64,000 nucleotides of DNA. Origin: Sulfurovaceae bacterium (GTDB lineage: Bacteria > Campylobacterota > Campylobacteria > Campylobacterales > Sulfurovaceae). This document shows, one piece after another, positions 49,667-58,484 of this stretch. Under the pieces are notes generated by a model. It saw only the letters and a program-made list of their open reading frames with translations, had not been told where the DNA came from and did no database searches. The stretch spans positions 62,001 through 126,000 of the forward strand of contig JAQTLV010000002.1 in assembly GCA_028714675.1 (NCBI GenBank). Reading direction: 5' to 3'. Both the position numbers and the translations under genes were made by a program. Positions within the stretch are counted from its first letter, which is position 1. Every line of letters begins with the position of its first letter.

Positions 49667-50173
49667 ATGGCATATTTTTCTGATGCAAAAGTTGGTGATA
49701 AAGTTTATGGTTTGATATTCGGAAAAGGGAAAATTGTAGATATTTTTCCAGATAGCTACTACTCGCTTATAGTTGAATTTAAAAATGGACATGAAGTTCC
49801 ATATACAGATGATGGAATCCCTGGTTGGGGGAATTTTAAAAAACAGACACTTTTTTTTAGAAATGATGTAGATTTGTGTAATGAAGATTTTTCACCTGTT
49901 GACAAACCAATGTCTCATAAAAAGATTATCAAACTCAGAGAAAAGAAAAAACTTGAAGTTAGATGTCCATCAGGTGTTTGGATGAATGCAAAAAAAATTG
50001 AAGATGAATATTTAGAGAAAATTTTAAAAAAAGAAAAATACCATCTATTTAGAAAGAAAAAAGAAACCAGCAAAAATAAAACAAAAAATAAAATAATAAA
50101 TAAGCCAAAAGTAGAGAAGTTAGAAAAGACGAGAAAAATAGAAAAAATAGACAAGAAAGAAGAAAAGAAATAA
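49667..50173 (+). CDS. Hypothetical protein with SH3-like head and Lys-rich tail
   Basis: A 168-residue cytoplasmic protein I cannot name. The first 75 residues look like a small beta domain (VGDKVYGLIFGKGKIVDIF, VEFKNGHEVPYTDDG), similar in outline to KOW/SH3-type or CarD-like modules. From about residue 120 the chain is almost only Lys, Glu, Asn and Ile, a disordered basic tail that could bind nucleic acid. A perfect AAGGAGG ribosome site suggests strong translation. A hairpin terminator follows, so it is a single-gene transcript. Confidence 0.7.
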   Translation: MAYFSDAKVGDKVYGLIFGKGKIVDIFPDSYYSLIVEFKNGHEVPYTDDGIPGWGNFKKQTLFFRNDVDLCNEDFSPVDKPMSHKKIIKLREKKKLEVRCPSGVWMNAKKIEDEYLEKILKKEKYHLFRKKKETSKNKTKNKIINKPKVEKLEKTRKIEKIDKKEEKK

Positions 50174-50204
50174 TTATCACAGCGTTTAGTTATGTAACGA
50201 TTTG

Positions 50205-50230
50205 ATACAAGATTTACTCTTGTATTTTTA
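50205..50230 (+). terminator. Rho-independent terminator after the Lys-rich gene
   Basis: ATACAAGA-TTTAC-TCTTGTAT forms a perfect 8-bp stem with a 5-base loop and is followed at once by TTTTT. Confidence 0.75.
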
Positions 50231-50303
50231 AAAATTCATTTAAATATCCATATTTTAGTCAAGAGTAGATATATTTATATTATAAAAATATATGGAGATT
50301 ATT

Positions 50304-52874
50304 ATGTCACTATTAGAAGAGTACAAGGCTCATACATTTGAGCGAGAAGCACTTGGTGTTCCACCTCTTGCCCTTGATGCAAAGCAAACAGCCGAGCTTG
50401 TAGAGTTACTAAAAGCAACACCTATAGAAAACCAAGACTATGCACTTAGCTTATTGGAAAATAGAATCAATGGCGGTGTTGATGATGCAGCTTATGTAAA
50501 AGCAGCATTTTTAAATGATATAGTTACAGGTAGTACAAAAAGTGAAGCTATAACTCCTGTTAAAGCTTGTGAAATTTTAGGCAAAATGGGTGGTGGATAC
50601 AATGTTGGACCGCTTGTAAATGCTTTAAAACTTAGTGGCGAAATTGCGAACAGTGCAGCAGAACAACTTAAAAATACTATTCTTGTTTATGCATCTTTTG
50701 ATGATGTAAAAGAGCTTATGGATAGTGGAAATACAAAAGCAAAAGAAGTAATAGAATCTTGGGCAAATGGCGAATGGTTTACAAATAGCCCTGAACTTGC
50801 GAGTGAGATTAAACTAACTGTATATAAAATCCCAGGCGAAACAAACACAGATGACTTAAGCCCAGCAAGTGAGGCTTTCACAAGAGCAGATATTCCTCTT
50901 CATGCAAATTCAATGCTTGGTTCTCGCATGGAGAAACCACTTGAAAAAATGAAAGAGCTAAAAACAAAAGGCAATCCTCTTGCTTATGTTGGCGATGTTG
51001 TTGGAACTGGAAGTAGTAGAAAATCAGGTATTAACTCTGTTCAATGGCATATGGGAGAAGATATCCCAGGTATACCAAATAAAAGAACAGCAGGCGTGGT
51101 AATCGGTAGCATTATCGCTCCAATTTTTTTCAATACAGCAGAAGATAGCGGATGTTTGCCTATACAAGCTCCTGTTGAAAATTTAGAAACAGGTGACGAG
51201 ATAATAGTCAAACCATATGATGGTGTTATAGAAAAAAATGGAGCAGTTGTAAGTACATTTAAATTATCTCCAAATACTATACCTGATGAGATGAGAGCAG
51301 GCGGAAGAATTCCTTTAATCATCGGTAAAGGTTTGACAGCTAAAGCGAGAGAAGCATTAAAGATGGGCGCTTCAACACTATTTGCAATCCCTGAGCAACC
51401 AAATGATAGCGGCAAAGGGTACACTTTGGCTCAAAAAATGGTAGGCCGTGCTTGTGGCATGGAAGGTGTGAGAGCTGGTATGTATGTAGAGCCAATCGCT
51501 ACAACAGTTGGAAGTCAAGATACAACTGGACCAATGACTAGAGATGAGGTAAAAGAACTTGCAGCTCTTAGTTTTGGTGCTGATATGGTTATGCAATCAT
51601 TCTGTCATACGGCAGCTTATCCAAAACCTGCAGATATCGAACTACAACATACATTACCAGAGTTTTGGACAAGCAGAAAAGGTGTTATTCTTCGCCCAGG
51701 CGATGGGGTTATTCACTCATGGTTAAATAGACTTTGTTTGCCAGATACTGTAGGAACTGGTGGAGATAGTCACACAAGATTCCCAATTGGTATCAGTTTT
51801 CCTGCCGGAAGTGGACTTGTGGCATTTGCTGGAGTTACGGGTATGATGCCATTAACTATGCCAGAGTCTGTTTTGGTTAGGTTTAAAGGCGAAATGCAAG
51901 CTGGCATCACACTAAGAGATTTAGTAAATGCAATCCCATACTATGCTATCAAGCAAGGACTTTTGAGCGTTGATAAAAAAGGCAAGAAAAATATATTTAA
52001 TGGCAGAGTGCTTGAGATAGAAGGACTTGAAAGTTTGAAATGCGAACAAGCATTTGAGCTAAGTGATGCATCTGCCGAGAGAAGTGCAGCGGCATGTACT
52101 GTTAAACTTGACAAAGAGCCAGTAGCTGAATATCTAAGCTCAAACATCGCTCTTATAGAAGAGATGATAAAACAAGGATATCAAGACGCAAAAACACTTC
52201 AAAGAAGAGCTGATAAAATGAGAGAGTGGCTAAAAAATCCAACTCTCTTAGAAGCTGATAAAGATGCTGAGTATGCAGCTATTATCGAGATAGATTTGAA
52301 TGAAATTAAAGAACCAATTCTTGCTTGTCCAAATGATCCAGATGATGTTGCAACGTTGAGCGAGATATTAGCAGACACAAATAGACCAAAAGAAATTCAA
52401 GAGGTATTTGTGGGCAGTTGTATGACAAACATAGGACTATTTAGAGCATTAGGTGAAGTTTTAAGAGGCGAGGGTGCCGTTAAAACAAAACTTTGGATAG
52501 CGCCACCTACAAAAATGGATGAAAAAACTCTAATAGAAGAGGGGTATTACTCTGTATTTGGAACAGCAGGTGCTAGAACAGAGATACCAGGATGTTCATT
52601 GTGTATGGGTAACCAAGCACAAGCAGCTCAAGGTAACACAGTATTTAGTACAAGTACAAGAAACTTTGACAATCGTTTAGGCAAAGACACAAAAGTATAT
52701 CTAGGTTCAGCAGAAGTTGCAGCTGTTGTAGCATTGCTAGGCAAGATACCTACAAAAGAGGAGTACATGAACATAGTTACTAAAAAAATAACTCCGCAGA
52801 TCGCTCCTAAAGTGTACAAATATCTCAACTTCAATCAAGTAACAAGCAATGAGCTTGAAGCGATGGTTAGATAA
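50304..52874 (+). CDS. acnB: Bifunctional aconitate hydratase 2 / 2-methylisocitrate dehydratase
   Basis: Interconverts citrate and isocitrate in the TCA cycle, which runs in reverse in many autotrophic Campylobacterota. The 856-residue AcnB has the N-terminal HEAT-like domain ([15 protein letters not shown]), the swivelling domain ([27 protein letters not shown]) and the cluster Cys residues in the core, with [13 protein letters not shown] and [11 protein letters not shown] near the C-terminus. I use ATG 50304, with GGAG before it, not ATG 50292. Composition is closer to highly expressed genes. Confidence 0.97.
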   Translation: MSLLEEYKAHTFEREALGVPPLALDAKQTAELVELLKATPIENQDYALSLLENRINGGVDDAAYVKAAFLNDIVTGSTKSEAITPVKACEILGKMGGGYNVGPLVNALKLSGEIANSAAEQLKNTILVYASFDDVKELMDSGNTKAKEVIESWANGEWFTNSPELASEIKLTVYKIPGETNTDDLSPASEAFTRADIPLHANSMLGSRMEKPLEKMKELKTKGNPLAYVGDVVGTGSSRKSGINSVQWHMGEDIPGIPNKRTAGVVIGSIIAPIFFNTAEDSGCLPIQAPVENLETGDEIIVKPYDGVIEKNGAVVSTFKLSPNTIPDEMRAGGRIPLIIGKGLTAKAREALKMGASTLFAIPEQPNDSGKGYTLAQKMVGRACGMEGVRAGMYVEPIATTVGSQDTTGPMTRDEVKELAALSFGADMVMQSFCHTAAYPKPADIELQHTLPEFWTSRKGVILRPGDGVIHSWLNRLCLPDTVGTGGDSHTRFPIGISFPAGSGLVAFAGVTGMMPLTMPESVLVRFKGEMQAGITLRDLVNAIPYYAIKQGLLSVDKKGKKNIFNGRVLEIEGLESLKCEQAFELSDASAERSAAACTVKLDKEPVAEYLSSNIALIEEMIKQGYQDAKTLQRRADKMREWLKNPTLLEADKDAEYAAIIEIDLNEIKEPILACPNDPDDVATLSEILADTNRPKEIQEVFVGSCMTNIGLFRALGEVLRGEGAVKTKLWIAPPTKMDEKTLIEEGYYSVFGTAGARTEIPGCSLCMGNQAQAAQGNTVFSTSTRNFDNRLGKDTKVYLGSAEVAAVVALLGKIPTKEEYMNIVTKKITPQIAPKVYKYLNFNQVTSNELEAMVR

Positions 52875-52882
52875 AACTCTCA

Positions 52883-52905
52883 AGCAGGATTCTCCCTGCC
52901 CCCCC
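52883..52905. other. Small hairpin and C7 tract after acnB
   Basis: GCAGG-ATTCTC-CCTGC can form a short stem, and its 3' side runs into seven C (52899-52905). It may help end acnB transcription, but no T run follows. The C7 tract lies between genes. Confidence 0.35.
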
Positions 52906-53023
52906 AATATTTTATACCATTATTCAATTCCTAAATCCCAGCTTTGTATTGCTATAATTTTGACAATTAAATTTTAATATAAATAGTTTTATTTGATAAA
53001 ATTTCAATTTAAGTAGGGATTAA

Positions 53024-53371
53024 ATGAATTTCAAAGAGATAGACACTTATCTACTTTCAAAAAAAGGTGCTACATTCGACTATCCTTTTGATGAGTTGGT
53101 GCGGGTGTATCGTGTGGCAAATAAGATGTTTGCACTTATGATAGATGAAGAAAATCTTAGTATAAATCTAAAATGCGACCCAATCTATGCTCTTGAACTT
53201 CGCTCTATTTATGAAGGTATAAAAGCTGGCTATCATATGAATAAAAAACATTGGAATACAGTAAATGTCGGTAGTGATGTGGATGATGAACTTCTAAAAG
53301 AACTCATAGACCACTCTTATGAGCTGGTTTATAATAAATTGCCTAAAAGAGAGAGGGAATTGCTTGGATAA
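53024..53371 (+). CDS. MmcQ/YjbR family protein
   Basis: A 115-residue protein of the YjbR/MmcQ fold, with the conserved GATFDYPFDE near the N-terminus, KMFALM strand, LNLKC-type strand (SINLKCDP) and the GYHMNKKHWNTV motif. The family resembles DNA-binding CyaY-like folds; the function is not established. A TATAAT lies about 65 bp upstream. It is followed by the remnant of an acetyltransferase gene in another frame. Confidence 0.88.
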   Translation: MNFKEIDTYLLSKKGATFDYPFDELVRVYRVANKMFALMIDEENLSINLKCDPIYALELRSIYEGIKAGYHMNKKHWNTVNVGSDVDDELLKELIDHSYELVYNKLPKRERELLG

Positions 53372-53453
53372 GATAAATTTAAAATGGATATATGATATTG
53401 ATAATATCAACTGGGATGAACTCTCATATCTGTATAAAGGAGAAAGTATATGA
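53364..53453 (+). pseudogene. N-terminal remnant of a GNAT-type acetyltransferase
   Basis: A 29-codon frame from TTG 53364 reads KINLKWIYDIDNINWDELS then YLYKGESI and stop. This resembles the first strand and helix of GNAT acetyltransferases (WxYxxxxIDWxxLSxLY), but the protein ends where the acetyl-CoA site should begin. It overlaps the YjbR stop and the next gene start. It may be kept only for translational coupling. Confidence 0.45.
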
Positions 53454-53860
53454 ATTTTATATCAATTATAACTAGCATTTTACTTGTAATTATGAGCGGC
53501 TTTCATATATATTGGCTTCTTGGAGGCATGGTAGGATTAAATAAAGCAATTCCTACTACTCTTGATGGAAAAAAGATAATAAATCCAGGTAAGTTTGCAA
53601 CTTTTATGGTCGCTTTGATATTGCTAGCATTTGCTTTTGTAGCATATAAACTTCAATTTGACAATGTGCAACATGGCATTTACGTTTACTGTGGATGGTT
53701 TATTTCAGCCATTTTTATTCTTCGTTCAATTGGCGAATTTAATACAGTGGGCTTTTTTAAAAAAATAAAATCAACACAATTTGCAAAATATGATACACGC
53801 TATTTTTCTCCACTATGTTTATTTATAGGCATCTGTTTTGCTATACTAACATACTACTAA
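53450..53860 (+). CDS. DUF3995 family membrane protein
   Basis: A 136-residue protein with four hydrophobic helices (about 4-28, 48-66, 78-98, 116-134) and the DUF3995 pattern SGFHIYWLLGG in helix 1. Function unknown. GGAG precedes ATG 53450. It overlaps the remnant frame before it and lies 14 bp before another membrane protein. Confidence 0.83.
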   Translation: MNFISIITSILLVIMSGFHIYWLLGGMVGLNKAIPTTLDGKKIINPGKFATFMVALILLAFAFVAYKLQFDNVQHGIYVYCGWFISAIFILRSIGEFNTVGFFKKIKSTQFAKYDTRYFSPLCLFIGICFAILTYY

Positions 53861-53874
53861 ATATGGAGAGAAAA

Positions 53875-54378
53875 ATGCTAGAAACAAGTACATTAATTAA
53901 AAAAGAATTACTGAAATTTAAAATGATACATTTTGCTATAGTTATGGGAAATGTCATATATGGTTTTGTAATATATTTTATCTACACATATACACCAATT
54001 ACTCCTTCTCTCAATGATAACCAAATGATAACTAATATTGAGTATGGATTTGTCCCCTTGATTTTAGGCATCATATTTGTTGCCAATAAAATAAGAACTA
54101 CAACACTTACTTCTAATTCGATTTTTATACAAAAAAGAGAGGACAAAGAAGATTCCAACAAACCACCATTTTTGGTCAATTATCTCTCAATGCTTTTTAT
54201 AATATGGGCAGTGTTGGAAATTATAAGTGTAGGAGGAGTTGTATTTTTTTTAATCAGTGGAGAACTTATGATTTCTTTAGGTTTAATTGCATTGGGAGTA
54301 TTTTTTTTGATGCTCAATGGACCACAATTAAAAGAGCTTGAGAGTCTTTCTGAAGGCGATAATAATCATTCTCTATAA
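53875..54378 (+). CDS. Four-helix membrane protein, unknown
   Basis: A 167-residue protein starting MLETSTLIKKELLKFK, with hydrophobic segments at about residues 20-42, 57-73, 105-128 and 130-150. I choose ATG 53875, just after GGAGAG, because the longer frame overlaps the preceding gene. I do not recognise a family. It sits between the DUF3995 gene and tag in the same direction. Confidence 0.65.
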   Translation: MLETSTLIKKELLKFKMIHFAIVMGNVIYGFVIYFIYTYTPITPSLNDNQMITNIEYGFVPLILGIIFVANKIRTTTLTSNSIFIQKREDKEDSNKPPFLVNYLSMLFIIWAVLEIISVGGVVFFLISGELMISLGLIALGVFFLMLNGPQLKELESLSEGDNNHSL

Positions 54379-54397
54379 TTCACGAGAGGTTAAACTA

Positions 54398-54961
54398 ATG
54401 GATTTAAAGCGTTGCGGATGGGTGAAGTTAAGCGATTCTATTTATGTAGCTTATCATGATGAAGAGTGGGGTAAGCCATTGCATGATGATAAAGCTCTTT
54501 TTGAACTTTTCAGCCTTGAGACACAATCAGCTGGGCTTAGTTGGTTGACGGTACTTAAAAAACGAGAAGGTTATAGGGAAGCTTTTGAGGGATTTGATTT
54601 GCAAAAAGTTGCTTCATATACTAGCATAGACATTGATAGGATAATAGGTAGCGGTCTTGTTATCAAAAGTCGTCCAAAGATAGAAGCTATCATCACTAAT
54701 GCCAAATGTTTTTTGGATATCGTAAAAGAATTTGGCTCGATTGATAATTACTTTTGGGGTAAAGTAGGTGGAGTGCAAATCGTCAATGATGTACCTTTTT
54801 ATAAAGATGCTATTTGTACTTCTAATATCTCTGATGAGATAACATCTGATTTAAAAAAACGAGGGTTCAAATTTATAGGCTCTACGACTATTTATGCATT
54901 TATGCAAGCATGTGGAATGGTAGATGACCATGAGAATGGATGTATATGCAAGAAAAAATAA
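54398..54961 (+). CDS. tag: DNA-3-methyladenine glycosylase I
   Basis: Removes 3-methyladenine from alkylated DNA. The 187-residue enzyme has KRCGWV at the N-terminus, YHDEEWGKPLHDD, the LETQSAGLSW block and the zinc snap residues (Cys near residue 6, with the C-terminal CGMVDDHENGC pattern). I use ATG 54398 with a GAGG ribosome site. The 3' end overlaps the start of the ABC ATPase gene by 16-22 bp. Confidence 0.94.
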   Translation: MDLKRCGWVKLSDSIYVAYHDEEWGKPLHDDKALFELFSLETQSAGLSWLTVLKKREGYREAFEGFDLQKVASYTSIDIDRIIGSGLVIKSRPKIEAIITNAKCFLDIVKEFGSIDNYFWGKVGGVQIVNDVPFYKDAICTSNISDEITSDLKKRGFKFIGSTTIYAFMQACGMVDDHENGCICKKK

Positions 54962-55755
54962 AACCAATTATATTTTTTGATAATGTTGAGTTGAGATATT
55001 TTGATACTCCTGTGTTGAAAAATATCTCTTTGCAAATCGAGAGGGGAGAACACTGTGTAATATTGGGTGCAAATGGTTCTGGAAAAACAAGTCTTATAAA
55101 ACTTATCAATTGCGAGCTTTATCCATCCCATAAAAACGAACCATTTAAACGCGAGATTTTAGGTGAAGAGCGATGGGTAGTTTCAGAACTTCGTAAACAT
55201 CTAGGTGTTGTTACAAATGACCTACACACTCATTTTGCTTTTGATGCCGGCTATCTAAGTGGTTTTGAGACAGTTATTAGCGGTTTTTTTGGAACTATTG
55301 GGTTGTTTGATCATTTGGAAGTTTTGCCAGAATATATATTGGCTGCCAATGATGCAATGGAGCGATTAGGAATCAAACGTTTAAGTGAAAAACGAGTAGA
55401 TGAAATGTCAACTGGAGAATTGCGTAAATGTATCGTAGCGCGAGCACTCGTTCATCCTGTAAAGGCTATTCTTTTGGATGAGCCTACTGTTGGACTTGAT
55501 ATAAAAGCCCAGCAGGATTTTATCTCGATGATGAGATCACTAGCAAATAGTGGGACAACGGTAATTTTAGTAACACATCATATCGAAGAGGTATTTAAAG
55601 AGATTAACAAGGCAGTTTTGATAAAAGATGGAAAGATATATGCTCAAGGACCATCTAATGAAGTACTAAATAGTGCAAATTTGTCTAAAATATTTGATAT
55701 ACCAATAAATTTAGCCATAAATGATGACAAATATTCTATACATCCAAAAGAGTAA
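54946..55755 (+). CDS. ABC transporter ATP-binding protein, orphan
   Basis: A 269-residue ABC ATPase: Walker A GANGSGKTS, a Q-loop region, the signature STGELRK (in place of LSGGQ), Walker B AILLDEPTVGLD, and switch His in LVTHHIEEV. Sequence style resembles YlmA/ModF-type ATPases. No permease or binding protein is adjacent, so it may pair with a distant permease or act without one. ATG 54940 is an equally possible start; both overlap tag. Confidence 0.87.
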   Translation: MQEKIKPIIFFDNVELRYFDTPVLKNISLQIERGEHCVILGANGSGKTSLIKLINCELYPSHKNEPFKREILGEERWVVSELRKHLGVVTNDLHTHFAFDAGYLSGFETVISGFFGTIGLFDHLEVLPEYILAANDAMERLGIKRLSEKRVDEMSTGELRKCIVARALVHPVKAILLDEPTVGLDIKAQQDFISMMRSLANSGTTVILVTHHIEEVFKEINKAVLIKDGKIYAQGPSNEVLNSANLSKIFDIPINLAINDDKYSIHPKE

Positions 55756-55764
55756 ATATCAACT

Positions 55765-56316
55765 TTAACTAAAAAGGTGTTCACATAAGATTTTTATACC
55801 AATCCCTATGAGTGCAATACCGCCGATAAATTCTGCTTTATTTTCAAGCCAAATACCACTTTTAAATCCTACAAATACTCCGATATATGAAAATGCAAAA
55901 GTTGTTAAGCCAATAAAAACTATACTTAACCAAACTGGAGCATCAAAAAGACTAAGCGTAAATCCAGCAGCCATAGCATCTATGCTTGTTGCTAGGGCAA
56001 GTATAAGTAAAATATAATTTGAGATATGAGATATATCTTCTGTAGTATCTTCGCTTCGTGATTCGTATATCATTTTTGCACCAATCAAAAATAGCAAGAT
56101 AAAAGCTATCCAATGAGCAATAGATTCTATATATTGTCCAAGCCCCACCCCAGCAAAGTATCCAACAAGAGGCATAAATGCTTGGAAAAAACCAAATAAT
56201 AAAGCAACTTTAAATGCTATAAGTTGTGTATCTCTGTATTTTTTGGCTCCCAAACCTATAGAAACAGCAAAAGCGTCCATACTAAGTGCAACTGCTAAGA
56301 CGATAACATCAATCAT
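55765..56316 (-). CDS. mntP: Manganese efflux pump MntP
   Basis: A 183-residue inner-membrane protein with six helices and the duplicated MntP motifs: ALSMDAFAVSIGLG in helix 1 and ATSIDAMAAGFTLS in helix 4, whose Asp residues are needed for Mn export. Length is typical. It is convergent with the ABC ATPase gene (9 bp apart). No Mn riboswitch is visible. Confidence 0.93.
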   Translation of the reverse strand: MIDVIVLAVALSMDAFAVSIGLGAKKYRDTQLIAFKVALLFGFFQAFMPLVGYFAGVGLGQYIESIAHWIAFILLFLIGAKMIYESRSEDTTEDISHISNYILLILALATSIDAMAAGFTLSLFDAPVWLSIVFIGLTTFAFSYIGVFVGFKSGIWLENKAEFIGGIALIGIGIKILCEHLFS

Positions 56317-56325
56317 TCTATCCCT

Positions 56326-56691
56326 TTATGTAAAAATAGTTTGTAATTCTTGTGGAATTTTTGTTATTTTACCATTTTTCTCAACAAAGCCCACTCTTAC
56401 TTGCATTTCAAATATTTTTTCATCTTTGATAAAAATAGTTTGTTTTAAAAGTAAACTAACCCTTTTCTTTTCCAAAAGTTCAGTTTTAACATCCAAAATA
56501 TCACCCAATTTGGCAGATTTTATAAATTTACAAGTGATATCACTTACTACAAAATGACATCCATCAAGCTCTGGGCTTGAGTCATTTTCAAAAAATATTT
56601 CACTTCTAGCTCTCTCGCAATATTTGATATAGTTAGTATGATAAACTACACCACCAGCATCGGTATCTTCATAATATACTCGTATTTTCAT
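56326..56691 (-). CDS. YbgC/4-hydroxybenzoyl-CoA thioesterase family protein
   Basis: A 121-residue hotdog-fold acyl-CoA thioesterase. The catalytic Asp lies in YYEDTDAGGVVYHTNYIKYCERAR at about residue 10. I use ATG 56691 (MKIRVYYEDTD), because the frame upstream to 56715 is not family-like. YbgC relatives often work with Tol-Pal or phospholipid turnover, but no tol genes are nearby. It is followed by mntP after 9 bp. Confidence 0.9.
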   Translation of the reverse strand: MKIRVYYEDTDAGGVVYHTNYIKYCERARSEIFFENDSSPELDGCHFVVSDITCKFIKSAKLGDILDVKTELLEKKRVSLLLKQTIFIKDEKIFEMQVRVGFVEKNGKITKIPQELQTIFT

Positions 56692-56756
56692 TATCCACCC
56701 TACTAAATATATCAAAAATTATACAAGGGTATGACTTTGATGGTGCTTTTCTCTCG

Positions 56757-56778
56757 TTCCACCTCTCCGTAGGTGGAA
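56757..56778. other. Perfect 8-bp hairpin in the spacer before the unknown membrane gene
   Basis: TTCCACCT-CTCCGT-AGGTGGAA is G+C-rich against an A+T-rich spacer (56692-56951). No T run follows on either strand, so it is not a classical terminator. Otherwise this 260-bp spacer shows only weak promoter-like A+T stretches and a 20-22-codon frame (56890/56896-56958) ending over the next start codon. Confidence 0.5.
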
Positions 56779-56951
56779 TGCATACTAAAGCTCAAAACAA
56801 AATATGACAATAAATAACAATCTTTAATACTACTTTAAAAATCTAACAGATAAACTATTATTTATATACTTTTAAAATCATCAAGAAGGATGATAGTGAC
56901 TACGATAAATTATACGAATAATCTAAACTTGAACAATCAAAGAGAGATTAT

Positions 56952-58361
56952 ATGTTGAATTCATTATTTGGTGCATTTTTATTTTTGTTGTTAATTGTTG
57001 CAATGTTAGTGGTTTATGTCTATGTCGCAACTATTGTTATTAGATATACACTTTTTTTCTTGCGCTATTTAAAACCTATAACGCGCACTATTATTGTCAT
57101 TATGTTTATATTGGTGACGATGTTTAATCAAACCATACTTACTGCTGTCGGTATCATTTGGTTCGTTATATGGATAATTTATCTATTTTATAAAAATAGA
57201 GATAGTGAAAAAGGATGGTTTAAAGAAAAAATCAAAGATCTTATCATTCCTCCAAAAGAGATGTTTTTGGTTGGGAGTAGAAAAACAGTTATGCTTTTTG
57301 TTGTCGGATTGTTTCTTATAAATACCAGTTATTGGCTCAAAGAAAGAGCTGAATGGGTCAATGAAAAACATGCATACTTAGATGCTAAAGAATATTATGC
57401 TGTAGGCAATGTTTTACTTTTTTATCGTGCCATATCTGCAAGTATATTATCTCCGGAAAATAATCTGCTTCAACCTCTTGAATGGTTGCAGCGTGCAATT
57501 GTTTCTAAAGGAGTATCGCTCATCCCAAAAGAGGATGCTGAATGGGCTATGTGGGAGTATAGATTTTTTTGGTATCTATATATACGCAATACGCATATAC
57601 CGAAACAAGCACATAATCTGCTTGGTAAAATAGTCACCTATAATACTTATATGAAACCTTGGATAACGGATATGTTAGATGATATCTATAAAGGCTTGGA
57701 TGATTTGGCAAATAAACCCATGAAAGATGCGGTATTTGAAAATGAAAAATATTTAGCTTATCCTACATTGGGAATGTATTATGATTTTGGGTATGCAGCT
57801 TATTATTCTAAAAATTTGAATGCTTCTGGCTCAATGTATAATTTTGTTAAAGTAGAAGATGCAATCATCCCTTTGCAAAATAGTGTGAGATGGATGGAAA
57901 AGATGCAAAGTGAATGGGAGGCTCATCCTGAAGCGTTAAAAGAGATCAATGCAAAACCAAGATTGCAAATAGCGCAACAAACAACTATACTTTTAAATCT
58001 AATGCATATATTAAACAATAAGATGTATCAGGGCACTTTTCGGTGTGATGATCCTTGGCTTTTAAAAGTTTATCCTTATTCAAAGGCTTTTAATGCCAAA
58101 GATGCACCGCTTACCAAAGTTTCCGAGGAAGAGCAGTTTATCTATACAGTTGCAAATAGACAATTAGAGATGGTGAGTTATACCGCGTACAAGCTTTGCG
58201 GCTATGAGCGGTTAAAGGGAGATACAAGTAATATAGTAGAAGAGCACAAAGATGATCCTGTAGATGGGAATATTACCATTGTTTACCAACTCTATTATTA
58301 TGCCAAAAAAGGTTTGGAAGAGCACAATAAAACACAAAATCAAATAATCAGAGGAGAATAA
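56952..58361 (+). CDS. Large membrane-anchored protein of unknown function
   Basis: A 469-residue protein I do not recognise. The first 130 residues contain about four hydrophobic helices (3-28, 44-64, 65-81, 112-130). The rest is a soluble domain rich in Trp and Tyr with helical repeats (AKEYYAVGNVLLFYRAIS, YKGLDDLANKP, QTTILLNLMHIL). Its topology suggests a large periplasmic domain. Two Cys lie in the last 100 residues. It ends 1 bp before a 11-codon frame with an excellent ribosome site, which may be the stump of a lost partner gene. Confidence 0.65.
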   Translation: MLNSLFGAFLFLLLIVAMLVVYVYVATIVIRYTLFFLRYLKPITRTIIVIMFILVTMFNQTILTAVGIIWFVIWIIYLFYKNRDSEKGWFKEKIKDLIIPPKEMFLVGSRKTVMLFVVGLFLINTSYWLKERAEWVNEKHAYLDAKEYYAVGNVLLFYRAISASILSPENNLLQPLEWLQRAIVSKGVSLIPKEDAEWAMWEYRFFWYLYIRNTHIPKQAHNLLGKIVTYNTYMKPWITDMLDDIYKGLDDLANKPMKDAVFENEKYLAYPTLGMYYDFGYAAYYSKNLNASGSMYNFVKVEDAIIPLQNSVRWMEKMQSEWEAHPEALKEINAKPRLQIAQQTTILLNLMHILNNKMYQGTFRCDDPWLLKVYPYSKAFNAKDAPLTKVSEEEQFIYTVANRQLEMVSYTAYKLCGYERLKGDTSNIVEEHKDDPVDGNITIVYQLYYYAKKGLEEHNKTQNQIIRGE

Positions 58362-58362
58362 A

Positions 58363-58398
58363 ATGTCAGATAAAAGGTGTCTGTATAAGCAAGGTTAG
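58363..58398 (+). pseudogene. 11-codon stump with strong ribosome site
   Basis: GAGGAG lies nine bases before ATG 58363, which reads MSDKRCLYKQG and stop. A strong start signal with such a short product suggests the 5' end of a truncated gene, once downstream of the 469-residue protein. The nif-side promoter begins 16 bp later, so the break may mark the boundary of the inserted nif locus. Confidence 0.35.
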
Positions 58399-58413
58399 CA
58401 ATTAAATTCACTT

Positions 58414-58429
58414 TGGAACGATTTTTGCA
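58414..58429 (+). promoter_or_regulatory. Sigma-54 (-24/-12) promoter at the edge of the nif locus
   Basis: TGGAACGATTTTTGCA has GG and GC separated by exactly 10 bases and matches TGGCACG-N4-TTGCA except A for C in the -24 half. It lies 56 bp before the aldo/keto reductase start. I looked for TGT-N10-ACA NifA sites in the 110 bp upstream and saw none. Confidence 0.75.
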
Positions 58430-58484
58430 TATAGTTAAGCATATCAAATAGTAGTATTTGTAAATCCATTATGATAGAAGAAAT

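Noticed and set aside
58300-58413. NifA upstream activator site TGT-N10-ACA
   Set aside because: Each TGT in the 110 bp before the sigma-54 promoter was checked by eye; none is followed by ACA after ten bases.
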